Notes: a model not told the origin generated them from the letters alone. Positions 44,832-55,646 are shown, numbered from the stretch's first letter. The stretch: DNA of 64,000 nt from Verrucomicrobiaceae bacterium (GCA_028293825.1 JAQGNY010000040.1:186001-250000), one strand, 5' to 3'. Numbers and translations are program-made.

Positions 44832-45917
44832 CTAGCGTCGTGGCCAGAAGCTAAGAACTTTCAGAAGCTCGGTGGGAGAAATTTTTCGCGTCGCTTGAAT
44901 TTGCTGGCGCTGTGCCCACACCTCCGGCAATCGCTTAAGCGCATCAATTTTTGCACGCACAATGACACGACCCTTGCCACGAAAAGCGAACCAAAAAATG
45001 GTGACTATATTCATCGTCAGGTGCACCGGCAAAAAGAGCCAAAACAAATAGCCCGGCATATTTTTAACGAAGGTCCAGACCAGATTGCGGTGGCCATAAT
45101 ACAAGGCAAAATCACTCAGTTCTGGGGAGGAGCTGGAACTGCCGCCGACATGACTCGCTACGGCATCGGAAACGTGTAGGCATTGATATCCTTTAAGCCG
45201 CAAGCGAAAACCCAAATCAACATCCTCAAAATAACAAAAGAAGCTCTCATCGAATCCTCCCACAGCAGCAAGCGCTTCGCGACTATACATAGCAGCTGCG
45301 GCACAGGGTGAGAATGCTGTACCAGTAGAGCGGCGCTCCTCTATCGGGCGACCATGATTTAGACGCCAAGCTAAACCCGAAAAATGATATTGATCACCAT
45401 CACCATCAATGAGTTGAGTATTCCCAGCCATAACTAAATGGGATGAAAAGACATCAACCGAAGGATTTAAGCTAGCTGAATGAATTAAATTTTGAAGCCA
45501 GTCAGGATTTGGAAACGCATCGGGATTTAGCAATACAACCCACCTGCACTTCTGCGACTGCCCCATAGCCAAATTATTGGCCGCAGCAAATCCGAGGTTT
45601 TTCTGTTCGAAAAGGATGCAGCCTGGATAATCCTGCGGTAAAAAATCTAGAGCGCCGGGTTCATCACCGTTATTTACAACAATCACTTGTTGCGGTTGGA
45701 CTTTTTGGTCTCTGACACACTGCAATGTGCGCCGCAACAGGTGCGCTGAGTAATAGTTAACGATGACTATTGCGGCACTCCCACCGCCCACATATTCGGA
45801 GTTCAATTCAGTATTTTTCCTGTGGGCTATTGCTTGGCATTGCCATATATCTATAATCCCGCCTCGATTTAGGCGCCAGTTACTGACAAAGGCAATGATA
45901 ACGCACCTCTTTGTCAT
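44832..45917 (-). CDS. GT2-family glycosyltransferase (rhamnosyltransferase-like)
   Basis: 361 residues. The GT2 core starts near residue 48 (AAIVIVNYYSAHLLRRTL), then NLGFAAANNLAMGQ, LLNPDAFPNPDWL and GGFDESFFCYFEDVDLGFRL. A C-terminal hydrophobic segment (about 285-315) suggests membrane association. The first 45 residues are not family-like; the true start may lie downstream. It shares its type with the following gene and its -17 bp spacing makes them a pair. Confidence 0.85.
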   Translation of the reverse strand: MTKRCVIIAFVSNWRLNRGGIIDIWQCQAIAHRKNTELNSEYVGGGSAAIVIVNYYSAHLLRRTLQCVRDQKVQPQQVIVVNNGDEPGALDFLPQDYPGCILFEQKNLGFAAANNLAMGQSQKCRWVVLLNPDAFPNPDWLQNLIHSASLNPSVDVFSSHLVMAGNTQLIDGDGDQYHFSGLAWRLNHGRPIEERRSTGTAFSPCAAAAMYSREALAAVGGFDESFFCYFEDVDLGFRLRLKGYQCLHVSDAVASHVGGSSSSSPELSDFALYYGHRNLVWTFVKNMPGYLFWLFLPVHLTMNIVTIFWFAFRGKGRVIVRAKIDALKRLPEVWAQRQQIQATRKISPTELLKVLSFWPRR

Positions 45918-45992
45918 GTGACTTAGGATCTAGTTACAAAGGACGTTGATGCCAACGAAGTATCTAAGCAAATCACTACCGGTTGCCATGCG

Positions 45993-46880
45993 ATGAGTCC
46001 AAGGATTCTACTGCTTGGTAAAAATGGACAGGTTGGGTGGGAGTTACAACGCTCCTTATCTGCTATTGGGCAACTAGTCGCCTTAGACAAAAGTAGTTGC
46101 GACCTAGCTCATATCGATCAAATTCAGACTGCAATTACCAGCGCTCAGCCTGACGTGATCGTTAATGCTGCCGCCTACACGGCGGTGGATAAGGCAGAGC
46201 AGGATTCTGCTACCGCATTTCGGATAAATGCGGAAGCCGTTGCAGCCATGGCAGCTGTAGCCGCCAAACGAAATGCGTTGTTAATTCATTACTCCACTGA
46301 CTACGTTTTTGATGGCTCCAAACCAGTAGCATATGTGGAGGAGGATGTACGCAACCCACTCTCCGTGTACGGTAAAAGTAAAGCGGCGGGCGAATTGGCT
46401 ATATCGAATAGCGGCTGCAGACATTTAACTTTTCGCACTAGCTGGGTATTTGCTGCACGAGGCCTCAATTTCGCCAAAACAATGATGCGCCTTGCCAGTG
46501 AGCGAGATAGTTTGCGAGTCGTCGCGGATCAATGGGGAGCCCCAACCAGCGCAGAATTAATTGCCGATGTCACTGCGCACGCCTTACGTGAAGTTTTAGC
46601 CAACCAAGTAGAGGGTGGCCTTTATCATTTGGCCGCCAGCGGAGAAACCAGCTGGCAGGGCTACGCGAATTTCGTGCTGCAAGAAGCGGTACGGCTAGGC
46701 GCGAAATTAAAAGCTCATTCGGCAGAGCCAATCTCTACGCTCGATTACCCACTTCCAGCGACACGCCCGGCAAACTCCCGCCTAGATACCACCAAGTTAC
46801 AAAACGCATTCAACCTCGAACTGCCTGATTGGCGTTACCATACGCAGCGTATGCTGACCGAACTGCTCGGAAACTCTTGA
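45993..46880 (+). CDS. rfbD: dTDP-4-dehydrorhamnose reductase
   Basis: 295 residues. Rossmann [19 protein letters not shown] catalytic YSTDYVFDG and YGKSKAAGE. It makes dTDP-L-rhamnose, the fourth step of the pathway. First gene of the forward O-antigen operon, with rfbA overlapping its stop. No JUMPstart/ops element is visible upstream. Confidence 0.95.
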   Translation: MSPRILLLGKNGQVGWELQRSLSAIGQLVALDKSSCDLAHIDQIQTAITSAQPDVIVNAAAYTAVDKAEQDSATAFRINAEAVAAMAAVAAKRNALLIHYSTDYVFDGSKPVAYVEEDVRNPLSVYGKSKAAGELAISNSGCRHLTFRTSWVFAARGLNFAKTMMRLASERDSLRVVADQWGAPTSAELIADVTAHALREVLANQVEGGLYHLAASGETSWQGYANFVLQEAVRLGAKLKAHSAEPISTLDYPLPATRPANSRLDTTKLQNAFNLELPDWRYHTQRMLTELLGNS

Positions 46881-47770
46881 TGACTCAAATCTCCAGGAAA
46901 GGGATTGTGCTAGCCGGTGGCTCGGGTACGCGCCTTTATCCCGCCACATTAGCCGTATCCAAGCAATTGTTGCCGGTTTTCGACAAACCGATGATTTACT
47001 ACCCGCTCTCTACGCTGATGTTAGCGGGGATCCGCGAGATTCTAATCATCTCGACACCGCAGGATACGCCACGCTTTCAGCAGCTGCTTGGCGACGGCTC
47101 GCAATGGGGATTGCAACTGAGCTATGCAGTGCAGCGAACGCCTGATGGATTGGCGCAGGCATTTATTATTGGTGAGCGCTTTTTAGATGGCAGCTCTTGC
47201 GCCCTCGTGCTTGGCGATAACATTTTTTATGGCCACAGCTTTCAAGAGCTTCTGGGAAACGCTGTTCAACGCGATGAAGGCGCCTCGGTATTCGCGTATC
47301 ACGTACTAGACCCCGAACGTTACGGCGTTGTCGAGTTCGATGCCGGTGGCAAAGTATTAAGTCTTGAAGAAAAACCCGCAGCACCGAAGTCGAGCTACGC
47401 AGTAACCGGGCTTTATTTTTATGACCACCAAGTTGTCGAATTTGCCAAATCGTTAAAGCCATCACCGCGAGGTGAGCTGGAAATTACCGATCTAAATCGT
47501 TGCTACTTGGAGCAGGGCACTTTGTCCGTAGAGATCATGGGGCGTGGTTACGCGTGGCTTGATACTGGAACTCACGAGTCTTTACTGGACGCGTCCCAAT
47601 TTATTCAAACCATAGAGCATCGCCAAGGTTTAAAAGTTGCCTGCCCAGAAGAAATTGCGTGGCATCAGCAATGGATTAATGACGCTCAGCTCGAAAAACT
47701 CGCTGCGCCACTCTCAAAAAATGGTTATGGAAAATATTTGCTAGGCCTACTTAAGCAAAAGGTTTTTTAA
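46880..47770 (+). CDS. rfbA: Glucose-1-phosphate thymidylyltransferase
   Basis: 296 residues. [16 protein letters not shown], the nucleotide-binding loop, and [14 protein letters not shown] and EEKPAAPKS are standard. It forms dTDP-glucose for both the rhamnose and the amino-sugar branch. The ATG overlaps the rfbD stop (TGATG) and the stop overlaps rfbC (TAATG). Confidence 0.97.
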   Translation: MTQISRKGIVLAGGSGTRLYPATLAVSKQLLPVFDKPMIYYPLSTLMLAGIREILIISTPQDTPRFQQLLGDGSQWGLQLSYAVQRTPDGLAQAFIIGERFLDGSSCALVLGDNIFYGHSFQELLGNAVQRDEGASVFAYHVLDPERYGVVEFDAGGKVLSLEEKPAAPKSSYAVTGLYFYDHQVVEFAKSLKPSPRGELEITDLNRCYLEQGTLSVEIMGRGYAWLDTGTHESLLDASQFIQTIEHRQGLKVACPEEIAWHQQWINDAQLEKLAAPLSKNGYGKYLLGLLKQKVF

Positions 47771-48315
47771 TGCAAGTTACACGTTTAGCTATACCCGATG
47801 TGCTGTTGATCGAACCGAAAGTATTCGGCGACGATCGCGGATTTTTTTTCGAGAGCTTCAATCAGGATAAGTTCGAAGAAGCAGTTGGCAGCACAGTATG
47901 TTTCGTACAGGATAATCATTCAAAATCTGCCAAGAATGTATTGCGCGGCTTGCATTATCAAATTCAGCATCCACAAGGAAAGCTTGTGCGAGTTGTAGCA
48001 GGTGAGGTGTTCGATGTTGCGGTCGATATTCGCAAAAACTCATCGACTTTCGGGCAATGGGTCGGCGAAAGACTTTCTGCTGAAAATAAAAAGCAAATGT
48101 GGATTCCCGAAGGGTTTGCTCATGGATTTTTGGTACTAACTGAAAACGCTGAATTTCTTTATAAGACTACCGACTACTGGTATGCAGAACATGAACGCTG
48201 CATTGCGTGGGACGACATAACACTAAATATCAACTGGAGACTTACAATAACCCCAGCACTCTCTAAAAAGGACATGCAAGGAACTACTTTTCTAAAGGCC
48301 GAGGTCTTTGCCTAA
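47770..48315 (+). CDS. rfbC: dTDP-4-dehydrorhamnose 3,5-epimerase
   Basis: 181 residues, cupin fold. DDRGFFFESFNQDKF, LRGLHYQIQHPQGKLVRV (catalytic His) and WIPEGFAHGFLVL are conserved. Third rhamnose gene; rfbB (4,6-dehydratase) is absent from the window. Shares one base with the permease gene start. Confidence 0.96.
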   Translation: MQVTRLAIPDVLLIEPKVFGDDRGFFFESFNQDKFEEAVGSTVCFVQDNHSKSAKNVLRGLHYQIQHPQGKLVRVVAGEVFDVAVDIRKNSSTFGQWVGERLSAENKKQMWIPEGFAHGFLVLTENAEFLYKTTDYWYAEHERCIAWDDITLNINWRLTITPALSKKDMQGTTFLKAEVFA

Positions 48316-49133
48316 TGCAGAATTTTTCAATATATCCGCAAGAGATGCTCACGAGCTTTTGGCGAAATCGTAGCCTTATAAATGCGCTTATAAAAAGAGA
48401 TATTTTAGGGAGGTATCGGGGCTCTTTGATGGGTATCATGTGGTCCTTTCTCAACCCCTTATTAATGCTTGCTGTTTATACATTTGTATTCAGTGTTGTT
48501 TTTAAAGCTCGCTGGGGAACTGGAAACGGTTCTAGAGCCGAATTTGCTTTGGTGTTATTTGCTGGCCTCATCGTATTCAATCTTTTTTCCGAGTGTATAG
48601 TCCGCGCGCCAAGTCTTATAGTTTCCAATACAAATTATGTAAAAAAGGTTGTTTTTCCAATTGAAATTTTGCCCTGGGTATCAATGGGGTCAGCCATGTT
48701 TCATAGCTCTGTGAGCCTGGCAATATGGTTGCTCGTGTATGTTGGTATCTTCGGAATTCCCCAATTAACGGCGTTGTTTTTACCACTGATTTTTCTGCCC
48801 CTAGTGTTTTTTATCATGGGATTATCTTGGGCGCTAGCATCTCTGGGAGTGTACTTGCGCGACGCATCACAATTTGTGGGTATACTTACTACAATAATGA
48901 TGTTCCTCTCACCGATTTTTTTTCCTGCCACAGCACTACCTGAAGAATATCGTAATTTACTTTTTTTAAATCCGTTAACCCCCGCAATTGAACAGACAAG
49001 AAACGCGCTTTATTGGGGCGAAGCTCCAAACATCACCATGCTATCCACCTATCTTATCGCCTCAATGTTAATCGCATGGGTGGGTTTTGCTTGGTTTCAG
49101 AAGACAAGAAAAGGGTTCGCAGATGTCCTGTGA
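48315..49133 (+). CDS. wzm: O-antigen ABC transporter permease (Wzm)
   Basis: 272 residues, about six membrane helices, ABC-2 permease. The N-terminal amphipathic LIKRDILGRYRGSLMGIMW and the late FLSPIFFPATALPEEYR are typical. With Wzt it exports the completed undecaprenyl-PP-linked polysaccharide across the inner membrane. Clear translational coupling on both sides. Confidence 0.93.
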   Translation: MQNFSIYPQEMLTSFWRNRSLINALIKRDILGRYRGSLMGIMWSFLNPLLMLAVYTFVFSVVFKARWGTGNGSRAEFALVLFAGLIVFNLFSECIVRAPSLIVSNTNYVKKVVFPIEILPWVSMGSAMFHSSVSLAIWLLVYVGIFGIPQLTALFLPLIFLPLVFFIMGLSWALASLGVYLRDASQFVGILTTIMMFLSPIFFPATALPEEYRNLLFLNPLTPAIEQTRNALYWGEAPNITMLSTYLIASMLIAWVGFAWFQKTRKGFADVL

Positions 49134-50505
49134 TACCACAATCCGCATCAAGGATTTAAGTAAGTGCTATCAGATTTATGATCAACCCAGAGATCGGTTA
49201 AAGCAGTTTCTGCTACCCCGAGCTCAACGCTTTCTAGGCTTGGAGCCAGAGCTTTACTATCGGGAATTTTGGGCATTACGCGATGTTTCCTTTGACGTGC
49301 GTAAAGGGGAAACCGTGGGTATCGTCGGCCGAAATGGCAGTGGAAAATCGACACTTCTCCAAATAATTTGCGGCACGCTCAATGCCACCGCTGGCTCTGT
49401 CGAGTCAGAAGGACGCATCGCAGCTCTCTTAGAACTGGGCTCCGGATTTAATCCCGAGTTTACCGGCCTTGAAAATGTTTACTTAAATGCATCAGTGCTC
49501 GGATTATCTGCGCAAGAAATCGACAAGCGACTCGACAGCATCCTTGCTTTTGCGGAAATCGGCAATTTCATTAATCAACCGATCAAAACACTCTCTAGCG
49601 GCATGGTTGTGCGCCTTGCGTTTTCGGTGGCGATCAATACCGATCCTCAAATTTTAGTAATCGACGAAGCGCTTTCCGTGGGCGATGAACTCTTCCAGCG
49701 CAAATGCTTTTCTCGCATTGCTCAGATTAAGGAGAGGGGCGCAACCATTCTGTTCGTCTCGCACTCAGGCAGCACTGTGGTGGAGCTATGTGATCGCGCC
49801 CTAGTACTCGATAAGGGGGAAACCGTATGGATGGGGCCGGCCAAGCTGGCGATCGGGAAATATCAGCGATTAATCTATGCGCCCCCCGAACGCCAAGAGG
49901 AAATTCGAAACGCAATACGTCTGGGTCAGGACGATGATACTAAAATCAACTTACCGACAACCTTGACCACAGTAGCGCCTGCGCCAGATGACTTTTACGA
50001 CCCGAATCTGATTCCGCAAAGCTTACTTAGCTATGAGGCGCAGGGCGCTCGCATCGAATCGGCGAAGATACTTACAACTTCAGGCCGACAGGTTAATTGC
50101 CTGACATGCGGCGAAACTTATCGTTATATCTATACAGTTAGGTTTTCGGAGGGGGCAACTCGCATTCGTTTCGGTATGCTAATCAAGACAATGACGGGAC
50201 TCGAGCTCGGCGGTGCAATCTCCGCCCCAACCCTGCTTGAAGGCATTCCTTATGTGAGTCCAAATACTGAAGTCACGGTGCAGTTTACATTCAAATGCAC
50301 GGCCAATCCGGGAGTTTATTTCATGAATGCGGGCGTTCTGGGCATCCGCCAGGAAGTGGAGACCTATCTGCACCGAGTGCTGGATATCGCCATGTTTAAA
50401 GTAATGCCGAAATCAAATGATACAGCGACCGCACTTGTAGACTTCGAGTGCGTACCGGAAATTACTATGTACAACCCTGCTCAGCAGGGAGCCTTAGCCA
50501 AATGA
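49123..50505 (+). CDS. wzt: O-antigen ABC transporter ATPase with Wzt-type C-terminal domain
   Basis: 460 residues from the ATG at 49123, overlapping wzm by 11 bp. Walker A GRNGSGKSTLLQII, signature LSSGMVVRLAFS, Walker B LVIDEALSVGDELF. About 200 residues follow the ATPase (from about 260), ending with a beta-rich domain typical of Wzt C-terminal carbohydrate-binding modules (GLELGGAISAPTLLEGIPY). In O9a-type systems this domain recognises the chain's capped end, so export waits for termination; the same is expected here. Confidence 0.93.
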   Translation: MSCDTTIRIKDLSKCYQIYDQPRDRLKQFLLPRAQRFLGLEPELYYREFWALRDVSFDVRKGETVGIVGRNGSGKSTLLQIICGTLNATAGSVESEGRIAALLELGSGFNPEFTGLENVYLNASVLGLSAQEIDKRLDSILAFAEIGNFINQPIKTLSSGMVVRLAFSVAINTDPQILVIDEALSVGDELFQRKCFSRIAQIKERGATILFVSHSGSTVVELCDRALVLDKGETVWMGPAKLAIGKYQRLIYAPPERQEEIRNAIRLGQDDDTKINLPTTLTTVAPAPDDFYDPNLIPQSLLSYEAQGARIESAKILTTSGRQVNCLTCGETYRYIYTVRFSEGATRIRFGMLIKTMTGLELGGAISAPTLLEGIPYVSPNTEVTVQFTFKCTANPGVYFMNAGVLGIRQEVETYLHRVLDIAMFKVMPKSNDTATALVDFECVPEITMYNPAQQGALAK

Positions 50506-53500
50506 ATAATCTTAAAAAGAAAAATATTGTCATTGTGCTTGGCATGCACAGGAGCGGTACGAGCGCAATCACACGCTGCTTAGAGCTATTTGGGATTGGG
50601 CTTGGCGAAAACCTTCAACCCGCCAATTTCGACAACCCTAAAGGCTTTTGGGAAGATCGAGAGTGCCTGCAAATTAACGAGGAGCTACTAAGTCACCTAG
50701 GATCTGCCTATGACCAGCTCGGCCTGCTACCAGATCGACTTGCCAATGATTCGTGCATTTCAGATTTAAAAATCCGCGCGTCACAAATAGTTTTGAAAAA
50801 AGTCGACAAGAACGGTGGCTCCTGGGGTTTTAAGGATCCGCGCTCTTGCCGCCTGGTACCCTTCTGGAAGGAAGTGATCGGATCTGCCGGTTTTGAAGCC
50901 ACCTATATCATCGCACTGCGCAACCCTTTAAGCGTGGCGGCATCACTTAGAACCAGAAATAACATTCCGTATGAAAAGAGTTATTTCTTGTGGCTTCAGC
51001 ATATGCTGCCGGCATTACGTGAAACTCGCGACGCACGCCGTTTGATTATTGACTTCGATCTACTGCTCGACAATCCAATGCGCGAGCTGCAAAGAATTTC
51101 ATCGCATTTGGGACTTCCACAAACAGACATTGAGAATCCTGCTGTCAAGGCATACATGGATGAATTCCTGGACAAGCAACTCAGCCACACTCGCTTCTCG
51201 CTAAATGATCTCAAGCTCGATAGTCGTGCGCCTTCCGATGTTGTCGCAACTTATCAATTGCTTCATTCGTCCGCGCAAGACGCAGTCGACGCCGACGAAC
51301 TCCGAACCCTGACGGAAACACTCTATAAAAGGCTCGAAGATTTTGCCCCAGCCTTCGATTACTCGAATCAACTGGAAGAAGAACGAGCCTCGCTTTACAC
51401 ATCGATCGTTAATCAAGAGGGTCGTATTGCCGCATTGAACCAGCAGATTGCAGATATCAATAAGCAGGTGGCTGACCTTTATGCGGGAATCGGAGTACGA
51501 GATGGTCAAATAGCGACGCTGCATCAGGGTGTAATCGAACGGGACTCTCAGATTGCACAGCTGCATCAAGAAGTGATTGAGCGTGACGGTGTGATTTCCA
51601 GCACGCACTTGACTGTCAGTGAACGCGACAAAATTGTCAGCGAGCTGCACACGGAAATTGTCGATCTCAATGCCCAGATTGCAAAACTGCAAAGATCAGA
51701 ATTTATTAATCAACGAGAAATTGAACAACTAAAAGAAAGCATCGAAAAAAGGGAAAGCCGCTCCTTTGAGTTAAGTCAGCTGGTTGATGAACACAAAACA
51801 CTGGCCCAAGACCTGCAAACCAGTCTCGCCGATCTCCAGGATCAAATCCATCAGCTAACTGCCAATATCGCGCAGCGTGAAAACGATTTGGTCACGCTAG
51901 CAAATCACGTAGCCGATCATGAAAGTCGCGCTCGCAATCATACAACGCTGCTTGCGGAACGCGACCGGCAAGTTGGGGATCGGAACATAAGTCTCGCTGA
52001 GAGCGAAAGTGAGCTAGCTACGCTAACGCAGTATTTGGCCGAGTCTAAAGCGCTCACCCGCAATCTCATCACGACGCTTGCGGAGCGCGATCAGGCAATC
52101 CACGAGCTAGGCGCTAATCTCATCGCCCTAAAGGACGAGATTGCCACGCAAGAAAAAAACATGATAGATCGCGAAATCGCCGCCGACCTACTCAAAGCTC
52201 AGATTTCGAATCAAGAGAAATTAATCAGCACCTCCAAAGACATCAACAATCAACAGCTGGCAGAAATCGAAAAGCTGCAAAGAATCGTATTGCAGCTCAA
52301 CGAAAATATTTTTACCGTTCTGTCCAGCAGATCCTGGCGCATCACTAGCCCTTTCCGCGCTTTGCGTCGACTGCCTAATAAGGCGAGCAGCTCGATACGA
52401 AAAACGACATCGGATACCGCGCGCTCCCTTTGGAGGCGCTCTCCAATTCGCACTGAAACTAAACTGACACTCAAGCACTCACTGTTCAAAAACCTACCAT
52501 TTATTTTTTCGAGGACCGTTGCATACCGCGACTGGAAAGCCTTTGAAAGCTTTTCGCCCGATATAGCCCGGCCTCATCACCAACTCAGCGCCCCCTCCAT
52601 GCCGCACTCAACAGCGGACCGACAACCGGCACTGGTTCGACTAATCGCTTTTTATCTGCCCCAATTTCACCCTATTCCCGAAAATGACGAATGGTGGGGC
52701 AAAGGCTTTACCGAATGGACAAACGTCACACGCGCCAAACCCCAGTTTGTCGGCCACTATCAGCCGCACATACCAGCGGACCTTGGGTTCTATGACCTGA
52801 GGGTTGCAGATGTACAGCGACAGCAAGTCGCTCTTGCCAAAGAATATGGGTTAGGCGGCTTCTGCTTTTATTTTTATTGGTTCGGTGGTCAACGGTTACT
52901 CGAAACTCCAATCAAGCAATATCTGGACAATCCAGCCCTGGATCTTCCATTTTGCTTGTGCTGGGCAAACGAAAACTGGAGCAGGCGCTGGAATGGGTTG
53001 GACCAAGACATTCTCATCGGGCAAAATCATTCAGCGGAAGACGATGAAGCCTTCATCGAATATATCTCTAGCTACCTTCTGGATCCACGCTACATTCGTA
53101 TAGATGGAAAACCATTGCTACTGGTGTATCGGCCCAGCCTTCTACCCAGTGCAAAAGAGACTGCAGAGCGGTGGCGCAACTGGTGTCGCCAGAACGGGTT
53201 AGGTGAAATTTACCTAGCGTATACACAATCGTTTGAAACAGCTGATCCGAAAAACTATGGATTCGACGCTGCAATCGAATTTCCCCCAAACAATAGCGCA
53301 CCACCCGTTGTTACCAATGAAGTTGAAATAATTGACGAAGGCTTTTCCGGTATCGTCTATGACTGGAAAGTATTCGTCGAGCGCAGCAGATCGTACACGG
53401 CACCTTCATACACTTTATTCCGCAGTGTTTGTCCCTCTTGGGACAACACCGCAAGGCGTCCAAATGGGGGCGCTGTATTCTTAAACTCCTCTCCGGAGCT

Positions 53501-55646
53501 TTACCAGGAGTGGTTGAGCAATGCCTGCAAAGACACCATAACTAGATTCTCAAACCCGGACGAACGTATCATTTTTGCAAACGCGTGGAACGAGTGGGCT
53601 GAAGGCGCTCATCTTGAGCCCGATCAACAGTATGGCCACGCCTGGCTAGAGGCCACACGAAACGCACTAGTCAATCAAAGCGATGACCAGAATCTGCGCC
53701 GCATTATTGTGGTTACGCATGATGCCTACCCACACGGTGCGCAACTTCTAGCACTGAATATTGCACGCAACCTATCCGAATCCTTCGGCTTCTCAGTTGA
53801 AACAATTTGTTTGGGAGACGGCCCGCTCAAGGACCAGTTCGCGCAAATTGGCACTTTCCACGATCTAGCCGGCGTTGATCAACAGGGTAACGAGGCAAAA
53901 GAGCTTGCGCTAAATCTACAAAAATGCGGGTTCAAGTCTGCCATTGTCAATACAACGGTGGCCGGCAAGTTCTTACAAACATTGCACTACGCTGGGTTTC
54001 GATGCGTCTCACTAATTCACGAATTGGCTGGAGTGATTCAATCAAACTCTCTTGAAGAGAATGCAAGAATAATTGGTCAATTCGCCGATAAGATCGTATT
54101 TCCAGCAGAACAAGTACGACAATCTTTTGAAACCTTTTCTTCAATCGAGGAATGTCGCGCCGTTGTACGCCCGCAAGGTGTGTACAAAAAAAATAGGCTG
54201 CTAAATAGCCGGCAAGATTCGAGGGAAATACTTCGACAGCGGTTAGGGTTGCCACAAAGCGCAAAAATTGTCATCGGCGTTGGATTTGCCGATCATCGCA
54301 AGGGGATTGATCTATTTGTTGAGACCTGTCTGAAAACAGCCGAAACAGACAACTCGGTTCATTTCGTTTGGGTTGGTCATTGGCATGCAGCAATGCGCGG
54401 TAAAATCGATCATTTACGAGATACCAATCCAGATATAAAAGCTAATTTTCATCCGGTGGGCCTAATTGAAGATACCGACTTATATTATGCCGGCGCTGAT
54501 CTATACGCACTCACCTCTCGCGAAGATCCGTTTCCGTCAGTGGTATTGGAAGCTATGGATGCAGGCCTTCCAATCGTGAGCTTTGCTGAAGTTACAGGTT
54601 GTGATCAAGCTGTAATACGCATCGGCGGAGAGCTAGTTAAAGCATTCGATGTTGATAGTTTTTCAGAAAAAATCATTGGAATATTACGCGATAGCGACAA
54701 GCAGCTGGAGATTGGCAATGCAGGAAAGCTGCTTATACAAAAAGAATTCAGCTTTTCGCGCTACCTTTTCGACCTTCTCGGTTTCGCCAATCATGCGCTT
54801 AAACGCGTTTCTGTCATCGTCCCAAACTACAACTATGCTCGATACATACAAAGCAGACTGCAATCAATCCTGAATCAGACTTATCCGATATATGAATTGA
54901 TAATTCTTGATGACTGCTCAAACGACGATAGTGATGAAAAGATTCGCGCCTTCTTAGAAAATTGCCCAATTGCTGCCAAATACATAAGAAACACAAGCAA
55001 CTCCGGATCGGTATTTGCTCAGTGGCGCAAAGGTGTCGAGCTGGCTACCGGTGATTATGTATGGATTGCCGAAGCAGACGATCTAGCAGAACCCGAATTT
55101 GTAGAAACAACTTTGTCGGGATTTGAAGACCCGTCGGTTGTTCTAAGTTATTGCGAAAGTAAGCAAGTTGATGGCAATGGAAACTTAATTACCGGAAACT
55201 ATCACGCTTATGTTTCAGATCTTGGCGTTGAGCACTGGCAAAATGCATACACCAACGATGGCCATTCGGAAATACAAAACTTCTTGTCTATTAAGAATAC
55301 AATTCCGAATGTAAGTGCGGTTTTAATGCGCCGTGAAAATTTGCATCGGGTTCTGATCGAACACTACGAAGATATTAGCAAATACCGCATTGCCGGTGAT
55401 TGGAAAGCCTATCTTTATTTACTCGATGGCCAACGGCTCGCCTATACGCCATCCGCTCTTAACCTCCATAGGCGCCATGATGGTAGCGTCACTATAAGCT
55501 CTTTCGGAAAATCTCAACTCGATGAGATTACAGAGATTCAGCAATGGGCGACCAAGAAATACAAATGCGAGGCAAGCACTATGCTCAAAATAGAATGTTA
55601 CGTAAAGCAACTGTGCACTCAGTTTAATATTGAGAGCAGCTTATGA
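50502..55646 (+). CDS. Giant fusion: sulfotransferase - coiled coil - WbsX-like - GT4 - GT2
   Basis: 1714 residues from the ATG at 50502 (ATGA overlap with wzt). Order: sulfotransferase (about 8-285; PAPS loop GMHRSGTSA at 14-22 and RNPLSVAAS at 140-148); a long coiled coil (about 290-605) that includes 14-residue repeats such as RDSQIAQLHQEVIE; a basic linker with SSRSWRITSPFRALRR; a WbsX/GH99-like domain (about 711-1050; AFYLPQFHPIPEND, WWGKGFTEW); a GT4-type transferase (about 1065-1430); and a GT2 domain (about 1435-1714; VSVIVPNYNYARYIQ). No membrane segment is evident, so it is a cytoplasmic enzyme. Inference: polymerase plus length-ruler plus sulfate cap. Confidence 0.88.
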   Translation: MNNLKKKNIVIVLGMHRSGTSAITRCLELFGIGLGENLQPANFDNPKGFWEDRECLQINEELLSHLGSAYDQLGLLPDRLANDSCISDLKIRASQIVLKKVDKNGGSWGFKDPRSCRLVPFWKEVIGSAGFEATYIIALRNPLSVAASLRTRNNIPYEKSYFLWLQHMLPALRETRDARRLIIDFDLLLDNPMRELQRISSHLGLPQTDIENPAVKAYMDEFLDKQLSHTRFSLNDLKLDSRAPSDVVATYQLLHSSAQDAVDADELRTLTETLYKRLEDFAPAFDYSNQLEEERASLYTSIVNQEGRIAALNQQIADINKQVADLYAGIGVRDGQIATLHQGVIERDSQIAQLHQEVIERDGVISSTHLTVSERDKIVSELHTEIVDLNAQIAKLQRSEFINQREIEQLKESIEKRESRSFELSQLVDEHKTLAQDLQTSLADLQDQIHQLTANIAQRENDLVTLANHVADHESRARNHTTLLAERDRQVGDRNISLAESESELATLTQYLAESKALTRNLITTLAERDQAIHELGANLIALKDEIATQEKNMIDREIAADLLKAQISNQEKLISTSKDINNQQLAEIEKLQRIVLQLNENIFTVLSSRSWRITSPFRALRRLPNKASSSIRKTTSDTARSLWRRSPIRTETKLTLKHSLFKNLPFIFSRTVAYRDWKAFESFSPDIARPHHQLSAPSMPHSTADRQPALVRLIAFYLPQFHPIPENDEWWGKGFTEWTNVTRAKPQFVGHYQPHIPADLGFYDLRVADVQRQQVALAKEYGLGGFCFYFYWFGGQRLLETPIKQYLDNPALDLPFCLCWANENWSRRWNGLDQDILIGQNHSAEDDEAFIEYISSYLLDPRYIRIDGKPLLLVYRPSLLPSAKETAERWRNWCRQNGLGEIYLAYTQSFETADPKNYGFDAAIEFPPNNSAPPVVTNEVEIIDEGFSGIVYDWKVFVERSRSYTAPSYTLFRSVCPSWDNTARRPNGGAVFLNSSPELYQEWLSNACKDTITRFSNPDERIIFANAWNEWAEGAHLEPDQQYGHAWLEATRNALVNQSDDQNLRRIIVVTHDAYPHGAQLLALNIARNLSESFGFSVETICLGDGPLKDQFAQIGTFHDLAGVDQQGNEAKELALNLQKCGFKSAIVNTTVAGKFLQTLHYAGFRCVSLIHELAGVIQSNSLEENARIIGQFADKIVFPAEQVRQSFETFSSIEECRAVVRPQGVYKKNRLLNSRQDSREILRQRLGLPQSAKIVIGVGFADHRKGIDLFVETCLKTAETDNSVHFVWVGHWHAAMRGKIDHLRDTNPDIKANFHPVGLIEDTDLYYAGADLYALTSREDPFPSVVLEAMDAGLPIVSFAEVTGCDQAVIRIGGELVKAFDVDSFSEKIIGILRDSDKQLEIGNAGKLLIQKEFSFSRYLFDLLGFANHALKRVSVIVPNYNYARYIQSRLQSILNQTYPIYELIILDDCSNDDSDEKIRAFLENCPIAAKYIRNTSNSGSVFAQWRKGVELATGDYVWIAEADDLAEPEFVETTLSGFEDPSVVLSYCESKQVDGNGNLITGNYHAYVSDLGVEHWQNAYTNDGHSEIQNFLSIKNTIPNVSAVLMRRENLHRVLIEHYEDISKYRIAGDWKAYLYLLDGQRLAYTPSALNLHRRHDGSVTISSFGKSQLDEITEIQQWATKKYKCEASTMLKIECYVKQLCTQFNIESSL

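Noticed and set aside
45918-45992. JUMPstart/ops element before the O-antigen operon
   Set aside because: No GGCGGTAG-type sequence is present in the gap.
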